A stretch of DNA of 64,000 nucleotides, taken from Mycolicibacterium duvalii. Its GTDB lineage: Bacteria > Actinomycetota > Actinomycetes > Mycobacteriales > Mycobacteriaceae. Shown here piece after piece: positions 34,783 to 44,165 of the stretch (positions are counted from its first letter, which is position 1; each line of letters opens with the position of its first letter). Under the pieces are notes generated by a model that worked only from the letters and a program-made list of their open reading frames with translations, searched no databases and was not told where the DNA came from. The stretch spans positions 3,162,001 through 3,226,000 of the forward strand of contig NZ_AP022563.1 of assembly GCF_010726645.1 (NCBI RefSeq), written 5' to 3'. A program made the position numbers and the translations under genes.

Positions 34783-35607
34783 CTAGAACTGCGCCATGCC
34801 CTGGTCGACCGACAGCCGCGTTGCCGTCACGAAGCGTGACTCGTCGGACGCCAACCAACACACCGCGGCCGCGACGTCCTCCGGTTCGCACGCCCACTGC
34901 GGCAGGAACGGCGTACCCATGTTGTTCAGCGTGGGGTTGCTCTCAATCGCGGAGAACAACGCGGCGATCATGTCACCGCCACCCATCGGGGTGTTGACCG
35001 GTCCGGGATGGACACTGTTGACCCTGATTTCGTGCTTGCCCAGCTCGGCGGCGAAAGCCCTGGCCATTCCCGTCACCGCGTGCTTGCTGGCCGTGTAATG
35101 CACCATGTACGGCTGCACCTTGACGCCTGCGTAGGAGCTGATCAGAATGATCGAGCCGCCGCGGCCCCCTTCGATGATGCGGTGAGCACCCGCCATCACC
35201 GTGTTCCAGGTGCCCGTCACGTTGACGTCAATGATGTCGCGGAACGACTCCGGGGTGATCTCGTTCCATGGCGCAGGGACGCAAATTCCCGCATTGGCAA
35301 CGATGATGTCCAGCCGCCCGAAGGCGTCGACTCCCTGATCGACGGCCGTCCGCAGTCCGTCGAGATCGCGGATGTCGGCCGCCGTGGCCGTTATTCGGCC
35401 CCCCGCAGCCTTGACTGCCCGCACCGTCTCGTCGAGATCGTCCGGTGTGGCCGACGGGTAGCGCACCCATTCGGGAAGCGGGCCTGCGATGTCGACGGCG
35501 ATGACATCGGCCCCTTCGTGTGCCATCCGGACCGCATGGGCACGTCCCTGCCCCCTGGCAGCACCGGTGATGAACGCGACCTTGCCCGCCAGCCGTCCCG
35601 TCGTCAA
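34783..35607 (-). CDS. SDR family oxidoreductase, mycofactocin-coupled type
   Basis: 274 residues. TGAARGQGRAHAVRMAHEGA, with the characteristic Gln in the glycine loop, is the signature of TIGR03971 mycofactocin-coupled SDRs; VDIAGPLPE, ANAGI and YTASK (Tyr/Lys) are intact, with long insertions also typical. It oxidises an alcohol with tightly bound NAD and passes electrons to mycofactocin. Overlaps the beta-HAD-type gene by 4 bases. Confidence 0.85.
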   Translation of the reverse strand: MTTGRLAGKVAFITGAARGQGRAHAVRMAHEGADVIAVDIAGPLPEWVRYPSATPDDLDETVRAVKAAGGRITATAADIRDLDGLRTAVDQGVDAFGRLDIIVANAGICVPAPWNEITPESFRDIIDVNVTGTWNTVMAGAHRIIEGGRGGSIILISSYAGVKVQPYMVHYTASKHAVTGMARAFAAELGKHEIRVNSVHPGPVNTPMGGGDMIAALFSAIESNPTLNNMGTPFLPQWACEPEDVAAAVCWLASDESRFVTATRLSVDQGMAQF

Positions 35608-36443
35608 CGTGTTCCCTCCCGCGTCGTGTCGACCGCATCGAGTGATAACGGCCCTTCCCGTACGGCCATCCCCAGAAGCCCGAGGTCGACCCCCGCTTCG
35701 ATGGCGGCCTCACGGCACGCGGCAACGTCTTTACGCAGGAAGTGACCGGCCATTTCCTCGAAGCGTTCCATCCCACCGATGCGGTGTGCGTGAGCCGCCA
35801 CATGGCTGCGGGCGCTGCACACCTGCAACGTCGACAACAACGCGGTCGGTTCGACACCCAGCTGGCCGCCCAGTTCCGTTGCTGCTGCGAGCAGTTGAGC
35901 GTTCGCCGCGAACAACAGATTGTTGACGAGCTTGATGGCCAACGCACTGCCGAGTTCCCCGGTGGGCACCACAGGTTCGGCGTAGGCGGACAGCACGGGT
36001 GTCACCCTGGCAACGGCGTCGGCAGGTCCACCGAGGAGCACGGTCAACGTGCCCGCATCGATGTTCTCGACGGTCCCACTGACCGGCCCATCGAGGATCA
36101 CCGGCCCAGCCGGGGAGGACTCCTGCAAGGCCTGCAAGGTGGCCATCGTGCCGGTGGTGTGGGACACGAACACCGATCCTGGCTTCGCGTTGGCGATGAA
36201 ACCTTCCGGGCCGAGGCCCGTTTCGCGCAGTTGCGCGTCAGCGTACAGGCAGGCGATGAGGATGTCGCTGCCGCGCGCCAACTCTGCCACGGAGCCTGCC
36301 GGCGTGGCGCCCCGGTCCACCAGCCGGCTCCGCACGTCGTCGCGCCGGGCGTACACCAGCACGTCGTGGTCCGCCGCGAGCAGGCGCGCCACCATGGGTT
36401 CGCCGAGTTGGCCGGCCCCGAGAAACCCCACAGTTCCGGCCAT
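35604..36443 (-). CDS. NAD-dependent beta-hydroxyacid dehydrogenase (3-hydroxyisobutyrate dehydrogenase-like)
   Basis: 279 residues. GFLGAGQLGEPMVARLLAA is the coenzyme motif; DGPVSGTVENIDAGTLTVLL is the substrate loop and IKLVNNLLF carries the catalytic Lys. Probably oxidises a small hydroxy acid or related alcohol. It lies between the SDR and a broken P450, whose stop coincides with its start. Confidence 0.85.
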   Translation of the reverse strand: MAGTVGFLGAGQLGEPMVARLLAADHDVLVYARRDDVRSRLVDRGATPAGSVAELARGSDILIACLYADAQLRETGLGPEGFIANAKPGSVFVSHTTGTMATLQALQESSPAGPVILDGPVSGTVENIDAGTLTVLLGGPADAVARVTPVLSAYAEPVVPTGELGSALAIKLVNNLLFAANAQLLAAATELGGQLGVEPTALLSTLQVCSARSHVAAHAHRIGGMERFEEMAGHFLRKDVAACREAAIEAGVDLGLLGMAVREGPLSLDAVDTTREGTR

Positions 36444-37140
36444 CAGGCGCTCCCTGTGCGCTCCGTGCGCGGCCCGCTCACGTCAGCCACGTCAGCGGCA
36501 GCGACGGCATCCGGGTCGCGGTTCTCGCGGCGCTGTCGAATGAGGCCGGAGAAGTAACCCATCACGTGCGTCATGTCCTCGAGCCGCGCGGCGTTGGCTT
36601 CCCCTCCCACGCCCGTTTGATGCAGGATCTTGTCCTCCCAGGCCATGAACTGCTCGAGATCCTCGACGGGCACGCCCATTATCGTGAGGAAGACTGTCGA
36701 CGGGAACACGCGCGAGTCCGTTCGACGAAGTCGCACCCGCCGTCGCTGACGAGCTGGTCGACGAATTCCGCCGCCAGCTTCTGCTGCGCCTCGCGGAGGC
36801 CCTTGACGCGGCCGGGCGAGAAGTATTCCGCCAGTACCTGCCCCCACTTGGCATGGTCGGGCGGGTCGATCATGATCGGAATCCACTTGTACGGCCGCTC
36901 CGGGTCGGTCGGCATGATGAAGCTGCTCGACCACTTGTCCGGGTGCTGCAAACCATCGAGGATCACCGCGTTGACGGTGAATACCCAATACTCGACGCCG
37001 GCCTCCCGGTTCCGGAAGGCCGGCCGCGCGTCATCCTGGCACTCGTCCGGCAGGCGGAAGTGCGTCAGCGCGGGCGAGTCTGGCGTGTTCGACTCCAGGT
37101 CCTTGACGGGACATGTTGCGCCTGCCTGACTCTCGCTCAT
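36443..37140 (-). pseudogene. Cytochrome P450, N-terminal half only, frameshifted
   Basis: ATG at 37140. ALTHFRLPDECQDDARPAFR and IPIMIDPPDHAKWGQVLAEY with FSPGRVKGL fit the P450 B-C region. The frame is lost near 36722, then SRVFPSTVFLTIMGVPVEDL and EDMTHVMGYFSGLIRQRREN in another frame continue to about residue 220. The I-helix, ExxR and heme-Cys loop are absent. Dead gene that still has a family I operator 62 bases upstream. Confidence 0.85.
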
Positions 37141-37202
37141 GAGATCCTTCCGGTTGACGGCGACCGAGCACGTACTCGAATCAGCAGCGTCTTGTCATGC
37201 TA

Positions 37203-37218
37203 CGACAGTCCACTGTCA
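37203..37218. promoter_or_regulatory. Family I operator CGACAGTCCACTGTCA upstream of the P450 pseudogene
   Basis: One mismatch from the palindrome. It is about 20 kb from the nearest other family I copy. Confidence 0.6.
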
Positions 37219-37316
37219 TAGTTGATCGAAACCGGGCAGCCGATCACACTCCACTCATCCAACTAGGTTAACTACGTGTTGGGCGAGTGCGATACTGCTC
37301 GCGCTCCTCAGGATTG

Positions 37317-37685
37317 TCAGCGAACGGGGAAGCCGGCATTCAGCGCCCGGGTGATGCCGGTGATGAACTTGGCCTCGTCGGACACCAGGAAGGCCACTGC
37401 GTTCGTGATGTCCGCCGGCATGAGGATCTGGATGGGCAGCGCATGCTGCATCGAGGACAGTCCGGGGTCGTTGGCTTCAACCATTGTGGCCATGGCGTCG
37501 TTCATGACCATCCCGGTCGCCACGCCGGTCGGGTGAATCGTATTGACCCATTGCAGTACTGCGCCAGTTGATTTGCAAGCGCCTGCATCGACCCGACCAG
37601 GCCACGCTTCATGGCCGGGGTATCCTGCCCGCCTGCGGCTCAGGTGATGACGGCGACTTCGCCGTTCAAATTCCCCACGCGCGGG
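37317..37685 (-). pseudogene. SDR (mycofactocin-coupled type) remnant with internal deletion
   Basis: The 5' end reads NLNGEVAVIT, then a stop where the glycine loop should be, then AMKRGLVGSMQALANQLAQY, the helix after the catalytic Tyr-Lys. A frame change gives WVNTIHPTGVATGMVMN and finally ADITNAVAFLVSDEAKFITG to the end. About 150 residues covering the active site are missing. Confidence 0.75.
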
Positions 37686-37692
37686 CTCCTAT

Positions 37693-37902
37693 TCAGCGTG
37701 ACGTACTTCCGGTGTGAATGCGGGCCAGCCGCAAGCCTTCCTGCGGATCATCGACCTCGATGTCCCAGTTGTCGCATGAGCACGTGCACCGATAGTGCCC
37801 GTTCTCGGGCAGGATCGCTTGACCGTCACACGACCCGCCGGTATTCGCAATGCTGGTGAGGAACTCCAGAGGCTTCTCGTGCAGAGCACTGTCGTCGGAC
37901 AT
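37693..37902 (-). CDS. Small Cys-containing protein of unknown function
   Basis: 69 residues from ATG at 37902. GHYRCTCSCDNWDIEVDDPQ is the notable segment, with three closely spaced Cys that might bind a metal. It follows the OB-fold gene by 5 bases and is probably co-transcribed. No family recognised. Confidence 0.45.
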   Translation of the reverse strand: MSDDSALHEKPLEFLTSIANTGGSCDGQAILPENGHYRCTCSCDNWDIEVDDPQEGLRLARIHTGSTSR

Positions 37903-37907
37903 GGCCC

Positions 37908-38351
37908 TCACTCCTCGCCGTCGACTCGGAAAACTGGGAGCAGCCATCCGTCAGTAATCGGTGAAAAATCTACGCGCACCGACATTCCGATCGTGACGTC
38001 ACTAGGCGCGACATCGACGACGTTCGACACCAGTCGGGCACCAGGGGCGTCGGGAAGGTCCAGCACCGCAGGCACTAGGACGAGCTCGGGCATGCCAGGG
38101 AAGCCGTGCACCACGGCGAAACTGTAGACGGTGGCCCGGCCGCTCAGCTCGACCCAGTGCACCGCCTTTGATTGGCAAGTGGGACAGAACGGAGTCGGCG
38201 GCAGCCGGAACGTCTGGCAGTCAGCGCATTGCGGCGCGACCAGCCGACGCTCCTTCGCGGCCTGCCAGAACGGTTCTGTGTCCTTGTTGACGGCGATCCG
38301 CACGTGCTCGCCGGGGATGGTGGCGGCCAGGGTGACCGCAGCGGTGCTCAT
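37908..38351 (-). CDS. Zn-ribbon/OB-fold (DUF35) protein, partner of the Ltp-type protein
   Basis: 147 residues with CADC and CPTC zinc-ribbon pairs (about residues 42-61) and an OB-fold. ATG overlaps the stop of the Ltp-type gene by 4 bases, the same order as in steroid retro-aldolase systems (Ltp2 with a DUF35 subunit). Translation coupling fits a stoichiometric complex. Confidence 0.85.
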   Translation of the reverse strand: MSTAAVTLAATIPGEHVRIAVNKDTEPFWQAAKERRLVAPQCADCQTFRLPPTPFCPTCQSKAVHWVELSGRATVYSFAVVHGFPGMPELVLVPAVLDLPDAPGARLVSNVVDVAPSDVTIGMSVRVDFSPITDGWLLPVFRVDGEE

Positions 38352-39547
38352 GCGGCACGACCCAGGATCAGCCCGCTCACGGGCAGGCTCGCCGGGCCAC
38401 CGGTGACCAGGGCGAGTTCAGCGTCGAGAACCTGGTTGATGGCGGTGCCACGCATCTGCTCGACTCCTTCCATGATGTGGGTCATCCCGATGATGTACGC
38501 CTCGGACAGCTGACCGCCGTGGGTGTTGACCGGAATGGAACCACCTTCGTAGCGGATCGCTCCGCTCTCGACGAATGCGCCACCCTCGCCCTTGCCGCAG
38601 AACCCGTAGTCCTCGAGCTGCATCAGCACCATCGGGCTGAAGTGGTCGTACAGCAGGGCCACGTCGATATCGCCCGCGCTGATGCCGGCCTGCTCGTAAA
38701 GCCGCTTGGCGATGGGTGCATTGCCCGACGAGGCGAAGTATTCGTCGGGCATACCCATCCAGGCGAATGCCCTCCCCCAGTCGCGGACGCCACCGTGGGC
38801 GGCGGCAACCACGGGGACCGGCGGCTGCTTGCAATCCTTCGCTCGGTCGGCGCTGGTGGTGATCACCGCCACCGCGCCATCGGTCTCCTGGCAGAAGTCG
38901 TAGAGGCACAGGGGTTCTGCGATCATCCGTGCGTTGAAGTAGTCCTCGAGCGTCAATGGCTCGGGGTGCATGGCCTTCGGTCGATTCGCCGCGTTCGCCC
39001 GCGTCGAAAGGGCAATCTCGGCGAACGCTTCGCGACGGGTACCGTACAAGTGCATGTGCCGCCGGGCCATGACCGACATCAGGTGTCCAGGACCGAAGAG
39101 GCCGGATGGCTGCAGGAACGAGTTGATCGGATCCGGCTCCAACGCCGAGAAGACCGAACCCAACCGCTGCTTGGCCTGCTGCAGCGCCATCACCGTGACC
39201 ACCACCGAGGCGTCGCCGGCCACGATGGCGGCTCGAGCCAGCCCGATCGCACCCGCCGAACCACCGCCACCGGAGGTCAACGCCGCGGTGAAACGGATCT
39301 CCGGAATCCCCAGGGTTTCCATGAAGTCGGCGGAGTCCATCTTCTCGGTGTAACCCGCGCTGGCACCGGAGTAGTAGGCGAACCCATCGATGTCGGTGAC
39401 CGGTATGCCGGCGTCCTCACAGGCCGCCAGGATTGCGTCGCCGGCCAATTCGGTGATCGACTTCGGTAGCGATCCGCCGCGCTTGTAGTACGGTGTGGCG
39501 CCGACGCCGACGATCGCAACGTCGCGCAGGCCAGACGAATTAGACAC
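38348..39547 (-). CDS. Ltp-type thiolase homologue, probable retro-aldolase subunit
   Basis: About 399 residues from a GTG at 39547, the first plausible start after the amidohydrolase stop. The thiolase fold is visible (VAIVGVGATPYYKRGG, ALTSGGGGSAGAIGLARAAI, NTHGGQLSEAYIIGMTHIME). The nucleophilic Cys of true thiolases is absent at the SGGGGS position, and the usual GHPxG is replaced. This is the pattern of Ltp2-like aldolases that split CoA esters. Paired with the OB-fold gene downstream. Confidence 0.85.
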   Translation of the reverse strand: MSNSSGLRDVAIVGVGATPYYKRGGSLPKSITELAGDAILAACEDAGIPVTDIDGFAYYSGASAGYTEKMDSADFMETLGIPEIRFTAALTSGGGGSAGAIGLARAAIVAGDASVVVTVMALQQAKQRLGSVFSALEPDPINSFLQPSGLFGPGHLMSVMARRHMHLYGTRREAFAEIALSTRANAANRPKAMHPEPLTLEDYFNARMIAEPLCLYDFCQETDGAVAVITTSADRAKDCKQPPVPVVAAAHGGVRDWGRAFAWMGMPDEYFASSGNAPIAKRLYEQAGISAGDIDVALLYDHFSPMVLMQLEDYGFCGKGEGGAFVESGAIRYEGGSIPVNTHGGQLSEAYIIGMTHIMEGVEQMRGTAINQVLDAELALVTGGPASLPVSGLILGRAA

Positions 39548-39551
39548 GGGC

Positions 39552-40687
39552 TCAGAACTTTTCGGTCGGGATAGGCGGCACGCTAGGGAACAGTTCGTAG
39601 AACGTGCCCTGGGTGATGCGCAGCCGGGTCTCATCGCTCACACCGTCGAACAGCCCCTTGAGGGTGTCCTGCGTGTGACCGAAGGTGCCCTCCATGTGCG
39701 GGTAGTCGCTGCCGAACATCACGTTCCTGTAGCCCATATGTTCGTAGGCGGCGACCGCGGTCTCGTCGTGCTGGAAGGACGCGTAGACCTGGCTGAACAA
39801 GATCTCCTTGGGATTGCGGGTGAGCTTCGGCCGCACGGCCATGTGGTGCTGGCGGTAGCCCTCCAGCAGGCGGTCGCCCAGGAAAGGCACCCAGGTCGCA
39901 CCTCCCTCGGAGATCAGTACCTTGAGGTCGGGGTGCCGGTCCAGCGCACCGGAAGCGACCATCTTCATCGCCGCCCGCTGACCCGAGAACGTCGTCTCCG
40001 CGTAGTTCATGATTGCGCCGCCCGGCCCGCGGTACACCTGCCCCGCGCCGCCCGATGCGCCGCCCACTGTCATGTCGACCGGGTCGGTGCCGATGTGGAA
40101 CGCGATCACCATGCCGGCGTCCTCGGCAGCCGCCCAGAACGGCTCCCATTCCTTGCGGTGCCAATCAGGGGCGCTGGGATGCGGGGTGGTCGGCAGGAAG
40201 ACCGCCTTGAAGCCCTGTTCGGCGGCCCAGCGCAACTCCTCGACCGCATCCTCGACCACCAGGGTCGACACCTGCGCGGTCACCACGTACCGCGGCGACA
40301 CCGCGCAGATTTCCTCGAGTGCCCACTCGTTGCTGGCGCGCATGCACGCCTTCAGCAGTTCGGGAGTGCGGAAGGTCGACCCCCACATACCGAGCGACGG
40401 GAAGATCACCTCACCCCACACGCCCTCCTTGTCCAGGTCGCCGAGCCGGACCTTCGCGTCGCGAATGCCCTGCGGCTTCATGCTCTCCTCGATGAAAGCC
40501 GTCATCGCGGACGACGGCAGCTTGCGCCGGAAGATCTGCCCGTCCACGGAGACGGTTTCGTACTCGCCGTCCGGGTCTTTCTCCGCGCGCGGCGTCAGGT
40601 CGGCGAGCGCCTTTGGCAACCGGGACTGCCAGAGGTCCTCGGGCTCCAGGAAGTGGGAGTCGCCCGAATTCGTCCAGATCATGCTCA
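39552..40687 (-). CDS. Amidohydrolase-family (TIM-barrel) metal-dependent hydrolase
   Basis: 378 residues from ATG at 40687 behind GTGGAGGACC. NSGDSHFLEPEDLWQ holds the first metal ligands; AFHIGTDPVD and MFGSDYPHMEGTF supply the later His and Asp. This ACMSD-like group includes decarboxylases and hydrolases of aromatic acids and is common in mycobacterial steroid clusters. First gene of an operon with the Ltp/OB-fold pair. Confidence 0.8.
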
Positions 40688-40822
40688 TTGGTCCTCCACG
40701 GGTCTGGTTGCTCATTCGAATGATGCCAGCTGATCAAAAGCAAGTCCAGCATTTTTAATACAGCAGCATTATTATGTTCAATGGCGGCCACGCCGGTCAG
40801 ACTGAGACAGACGGGAGAACGG

Positions 40823-41506
40823 ATGACTGAGCTGGGAACCGAGTCCGCCGCTGGCACGCGGAGGCGCAACTCCTCGGGAGAATCGACCCGGGTGATGCTG
40901 ATGGAGGTCGCCGAACGACTGTTCGCCACCCGCGGCATCGATGCCGTGACGCTGCGAGAGATCCAGCAGGCCGCCGGACAGTCGAACACCTCGGTCATCC
41001 GCTACCACTTCGGCTCGCGCGACGGCTTGATCCGCGCACTGATCTCATACCGTCAGGCGTCCCTCGGGGCCGATCGCCAGGAGATGCTGGCGACCATGCG
41101 CGAGCAGGGCAAGGAAGCGGATCCCCGCGCCGTGGTGTGGTTGCTGGCGCGTCCGCTGGCCAACAGCATCGCCGCCGGCGAGATGTTCGCCCCGTTCCTT
41201 GCCCGGCTCGTCGAAGATCCGCGGGCGCGCAGCGCCTACTGGCCGGATCACATCGATGACGAGTGGACCCAGGAGAAGCTCGAGGAACTCGTCGACGCCG
41301 CATTACAGGATTTGCCCGAGCGGATCCGTCGCGGCCGCACGTTCCAGTTGTACGTCAGCCTGATCAATGTGCTTGCCGCCGCGGCCCGCTCCGGGCACGG
41401 ACTCAGCGAAGCGCAGCTGCATAACTACGTGGACGCCTGGGTCGGCATGCTGACCGCGCCGGTGTCGTATGAAACCCGCGCGCTGATGGCCGAACGCGGC
41501 GACTGA
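40823..41506 (+). CDS. TetR-family regulator
   Basis: About 227 residues from ATG at 40823 (GGGAG upstream); 40781 is an alternative. The helix-turn-helix reads LMEVAERLFATRGIDAVTLR, then AAGQSNTSVIRYHFGSRDGL. Divergent from the amidohydrolase operon, so that operon is its likely target. No family I or II site lies between them; AT-rich sequence with an ATTATTATG block may hold a different operator. Confidence 0.85.
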   Translation: MTELGTESAAGTRRRNSSGESTRVMLMEVAERLFATRGIDAVTLREIQQAAGQSNTSVIRYHFGSRDGLIRALISYRQASLGADRQEMLATMREQGKEADPRAVVWLLARPLANSIAAGEMFAPFLARLVEDPRARSAYWPDHIDDEWTQEKLEELVDAALQDLPERIRRGRTFQLYVSLINVLAAAARSGHGLSEAQLHNYVDAWVGMLTAPVSYETRALMAERGD

Positions 41507-41531
41507 CTGCATCCTCCGAACTGTGCAGTTC

Positions 41532-41557
41532 ATACGGACGCCACGTGCGTGCCGTAT
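41532..41557. terminator. Hairpin between convergent TetR and CoA-transferase genes
   Basis: ATACGGACGC pairs with GCGTgCCGTAT across a short loop with one bulge. It lies in the 75-base gap and could serve both strands. Confidence 0.5.
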
Positions 41558-41581
41558 CGAACCGCGCACTCGCTGAACCCG

Positions 41582-44038
41582 TCAGTTCCCGCCGACGATC
41601 TGCTTGGATCGGAGCTCGGCGATCCTGTCACCGGAAAGCCCCAGCTCCCGCAGGACGGCGTCGGTGTGCTGGCCGACCGTGCAGCCAGCGTCGGCCCTGG
41701 TCCGCGATCGCGAGAACCGGCACAGGGGCGCAAGCCGACGGTGCTGCTCGAAGATCGGGCTGACCGCCTCGACCGCGTAACCCGCCTCGAAGTACGGGTC
41801 GGTCTGCAGCACCAATTCGGAGTTGGCCTCGACTACCTCGACGCAACCGACGTCCTGGTCGGAAAGTTCGTGCTCCCACTCCAGTTTGGTCTTGGTCGCG
41901 AACACGGGCGTCAACGCGGCGGTCAGCTCGCCGTCGTGGGCGGCGCGGGACTGGGCATCGACAAAGCGTTCGTCGGCGTGCAGATCGACGTAGGGCGACA
42001 ACGCCTTTGCCAGTGCGGGCCATTCCCGCGGTAGCGGCGCGGCGAGGAAGATGTACCCGTCGGACGCGCGGTACATCCGGTAGAGCGCGTTCATCCCGAA
42101 GAACTGATCGTCGGCGGCCATATGCGGCGGACGCGTCGCATAACTCGTGTTGTACGGGATCATCGCCTGCTGCACCGTGCCCAGCATGGTGGTGACCGCA
42201 TTCGTCAGCGTCCGTCCGTGCCGCTTGGCGTACAGGGCGACCAGAAGTGCCGAGCCGACGCCGTGGGCTGCGATCCCGTCGGACTGCACAGCGGGGACGG
42301 CCCCGCCGGCGTGGAGTCTGACCGCCCTGCTGTGGAGGTCGTCGAGGTCGACGGGTGCCTCGCCCGTGTCGTGGCTGTCGACCAGCGCCAGACCGGAGGC
42401 CGCGCCGACGGACGGCGCGTAGGCCGCGCGGTGTGCGAACGGGCCGTCGACCCCGTAACCGGAAGTCGTGACGAAGGCCAGGTCCGGGTTGACCGCCCTG
42501 AGCGAGGCTTCGTCGATCCTCGACCGCTCGGCCGCCTTACCCCGGAAGCACTGCAGCACGATGTCGCATCGCTTCGCCAATTCGTACACCAGCTCCAGCC
42601 CCTCGGGCTTGGTGAAGTCGATGGCGACGCTTTCCTTGCCCTGCAACACCTTTGCGCCACCAGCCTCGGGGAACGCGACGAGGTTGCGCATGTTGTCACC
42701 CGCGAGCGGCTCGACCTTGATCACGCGGGCGCCCAGGTCGGCCAGCAGGGTGGCACCATACGGGCCGGCGAACATGCTGCCGAACTCGAGCACCGAGACG
42801 CCCTTGAGCGGAGGGTAGTCGGGGACGACGCCATCAGGGGTGGTCGGCCGGTCGACCAGCTCCGCTACGGACAACGCGCTGTTGTGCTCGCCGATCCGGG
42901 GCGCGGGGCGCACCTCGGTCAACGGGTTGCCGTCGACGTGAATGAGGGTCGACGGTTGCCGCACCGGCCCGAGATCAGGGTCGATTACGGTGATGGCACG
43001 GCGCTCGTGTGAGGTCTGGGGATGGTCCAGCGAGTCCTCCGGGGTCCGGAACAGCTCGCCGCTGAGGTCGGGGTTCTCCTCCATCGCCTGCTGCCATTCG
43101 GCGAGTGTGCGGGCGCCCACCCGTTCGATCATCATGTCCCACCACTCGGTGCGCAGTTCGGCGGTCGGCAGCATCGGGAAGCCCTGCCACTTCGGTTTGG
43201 CAAGCTCCTCGAGCAGGTCCAGTTCGGCGAGCCAGGCTCCGATCAACTTGGGCGACACCTGGGCGAACTGCAGCCAGCGGCCGTCCTTGGTCGGGCACAC
43301 GAGCAACGCGAAGATGAGATACGCCTGTGGCCTGCTCTGATCGTCATAGGCAGCATCCATCGGCTCGAACGCACCGGGATACCGTTCCAGGACCATCTCG
43401 TAGAACCAGTTGTAGGGATCCATCGAACCCATACCGGTCACCAGATTGGTCTCGACGACCTGGCCTCGCCCGCTGGTCTCCCGCTCGAGCAGTGCGGCGA
43501 GCACCCCCTGCACCGCGGCGTGAGCCGCTCCCCACGACGCGTACGCGAATGTGATGAAAGCCGGACCCGGCCGCGGCGCGAGTCCGCGCTTTTCGTGCAT
43601 GACGCCGGTCTTCGCCATCACCAGCGCCTCCCAGCCCTTGTAGTCCCGGAACGGCCCGGTCGAGCCCCAGCCGGTGATCGTCGCCACCACGAGTTGCGGG
43701 TAGGCCGTCGACAGCGCGCCGTTGGTGAGGCCGATGCGCTCGGCGGTGGTCGGCCGCATGGTGTTGACCATGACGTCGGCGCTGCGCAGGAGTATCCGTA
43801 AGCGCACGAGATCCACGTCGTCGTGCAAGTCCAGGGTGACGCTGCGCTTGCCTCGCAGCAGGGCAGGCCAGCTGGCGTGCTCGCGCAGCGGACTGCCGTC
43901 GGGGGGCTCCACCATGATCACGTCGGCGCCGCAGTCGGCGAGGAACTGCGTCGCCTGCGCTCCGGGCAGCGTCGTGGACAGATCGACCACGACGAGTCCG
44001 GCCAGTGGACCATCCGATGCGGACCCGACTTCCGGCAT
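41582..44038 (-). CDS. Two-domain CaiB/BaiF (family III) CoA-transferase
   Basis: 818 residues, ATG at 44038 behind GAGGAG. Two complete family III units are fused: the first begins GLVVVDLSTTLPGAQATQFL, the second near residue 410 begins GVSVLEFGSMFAGPYGATLL. Usual enzymes are about 400 residues and form interlocked dimers, so the fusion may encode an internal dimer. Whether both halves keep the catalytic Asp could not be settled by eye. It likely moves CoA onto a carboxylic acid in the pathway. Confidence 0.85.
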   Translation of the reverse strand: MPEVGSASDGPLAGLVVVDLSTTLPGAQATQFLADCGADVIMVEPPDGSPLREHASWPALLRGKRSVTLDLHDDVDLVRLRILLRSADVMVNTMRPTTAERIGLTNGALSTAYPQLVVATITGWGSTGPFRDYKGWEALVMAKTGVMHEKRGLAPRPGPAFITFAYASWGAAHAAVQGVLAALLERETSGRGQVVETNLVTGMGSMDPYNWFYEMVLERYPGAFEPMDAAYDDQSRPQAYLIFALLVCPTKDGRWLQFAQVSPKLIGAWLAELDLLEELAKPKWQGFPMLPTAELRTEWWDMMIERVGARTLAEWQQAMEENPDLSGELFRTPEDSLDHPQTSHERRAITVIDPDLGPVRQPSTLIHVDGNPLTEVRPAPRIGEHNSALSVAELVDRPTTPDGVVPDYPPLKGVSVLEFGSMFAGPYGATLLADLGARVIKVEPLAGDNMRNLVAFPEAGGAKVLQGKESVAIDFTKPEGLELVYELAKRCDIVLQCFRGKAAERSRIDEASLRAVNPDLAFVTTSGYGVDGPFAHRAAYAPSVGAASGLALVDSHDTGEAPVDLDDLHSRAVRLHAGGAVPAVQSDGIAAHGVGSALLVALYAKRHGRTLTNAVTTMLGTVQQAMIPYNTSYATRPPHMAADDQFFGMNALYRMYRASDGYIFLAAPLPREWPALAKALSPYVDLHADERFVDAQSRAAHDGELTAALTPVFATKTKLEWEHELSDQDVGCVEVVEANSELVLQTDPYFEAGYAVEAVSPIFEQHRRLAPLCRFSRSRTRADAGCTVGQHTDAVLRELGLSGDRIAELRSKQIVGGN

Positions 44039-44165
44039 ATCCGCTCCTCACCGCCTGCTCGCAAACCTCGTCGCGACACTTTGTGACGCGCGCCACGCAA
44101 GCATTCCAGCGGCAAAGATTAATGTCAATGCATTATTCTTGGGCGATGTCGAAAGGGCGGCCGAA

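Noticed and set aside
37259..37282. CCAAC...GTTGG inverted repeat with a GTTAAC centre
   Set aside because: Only the five outer bases pair and it is not repeated elsewhere.
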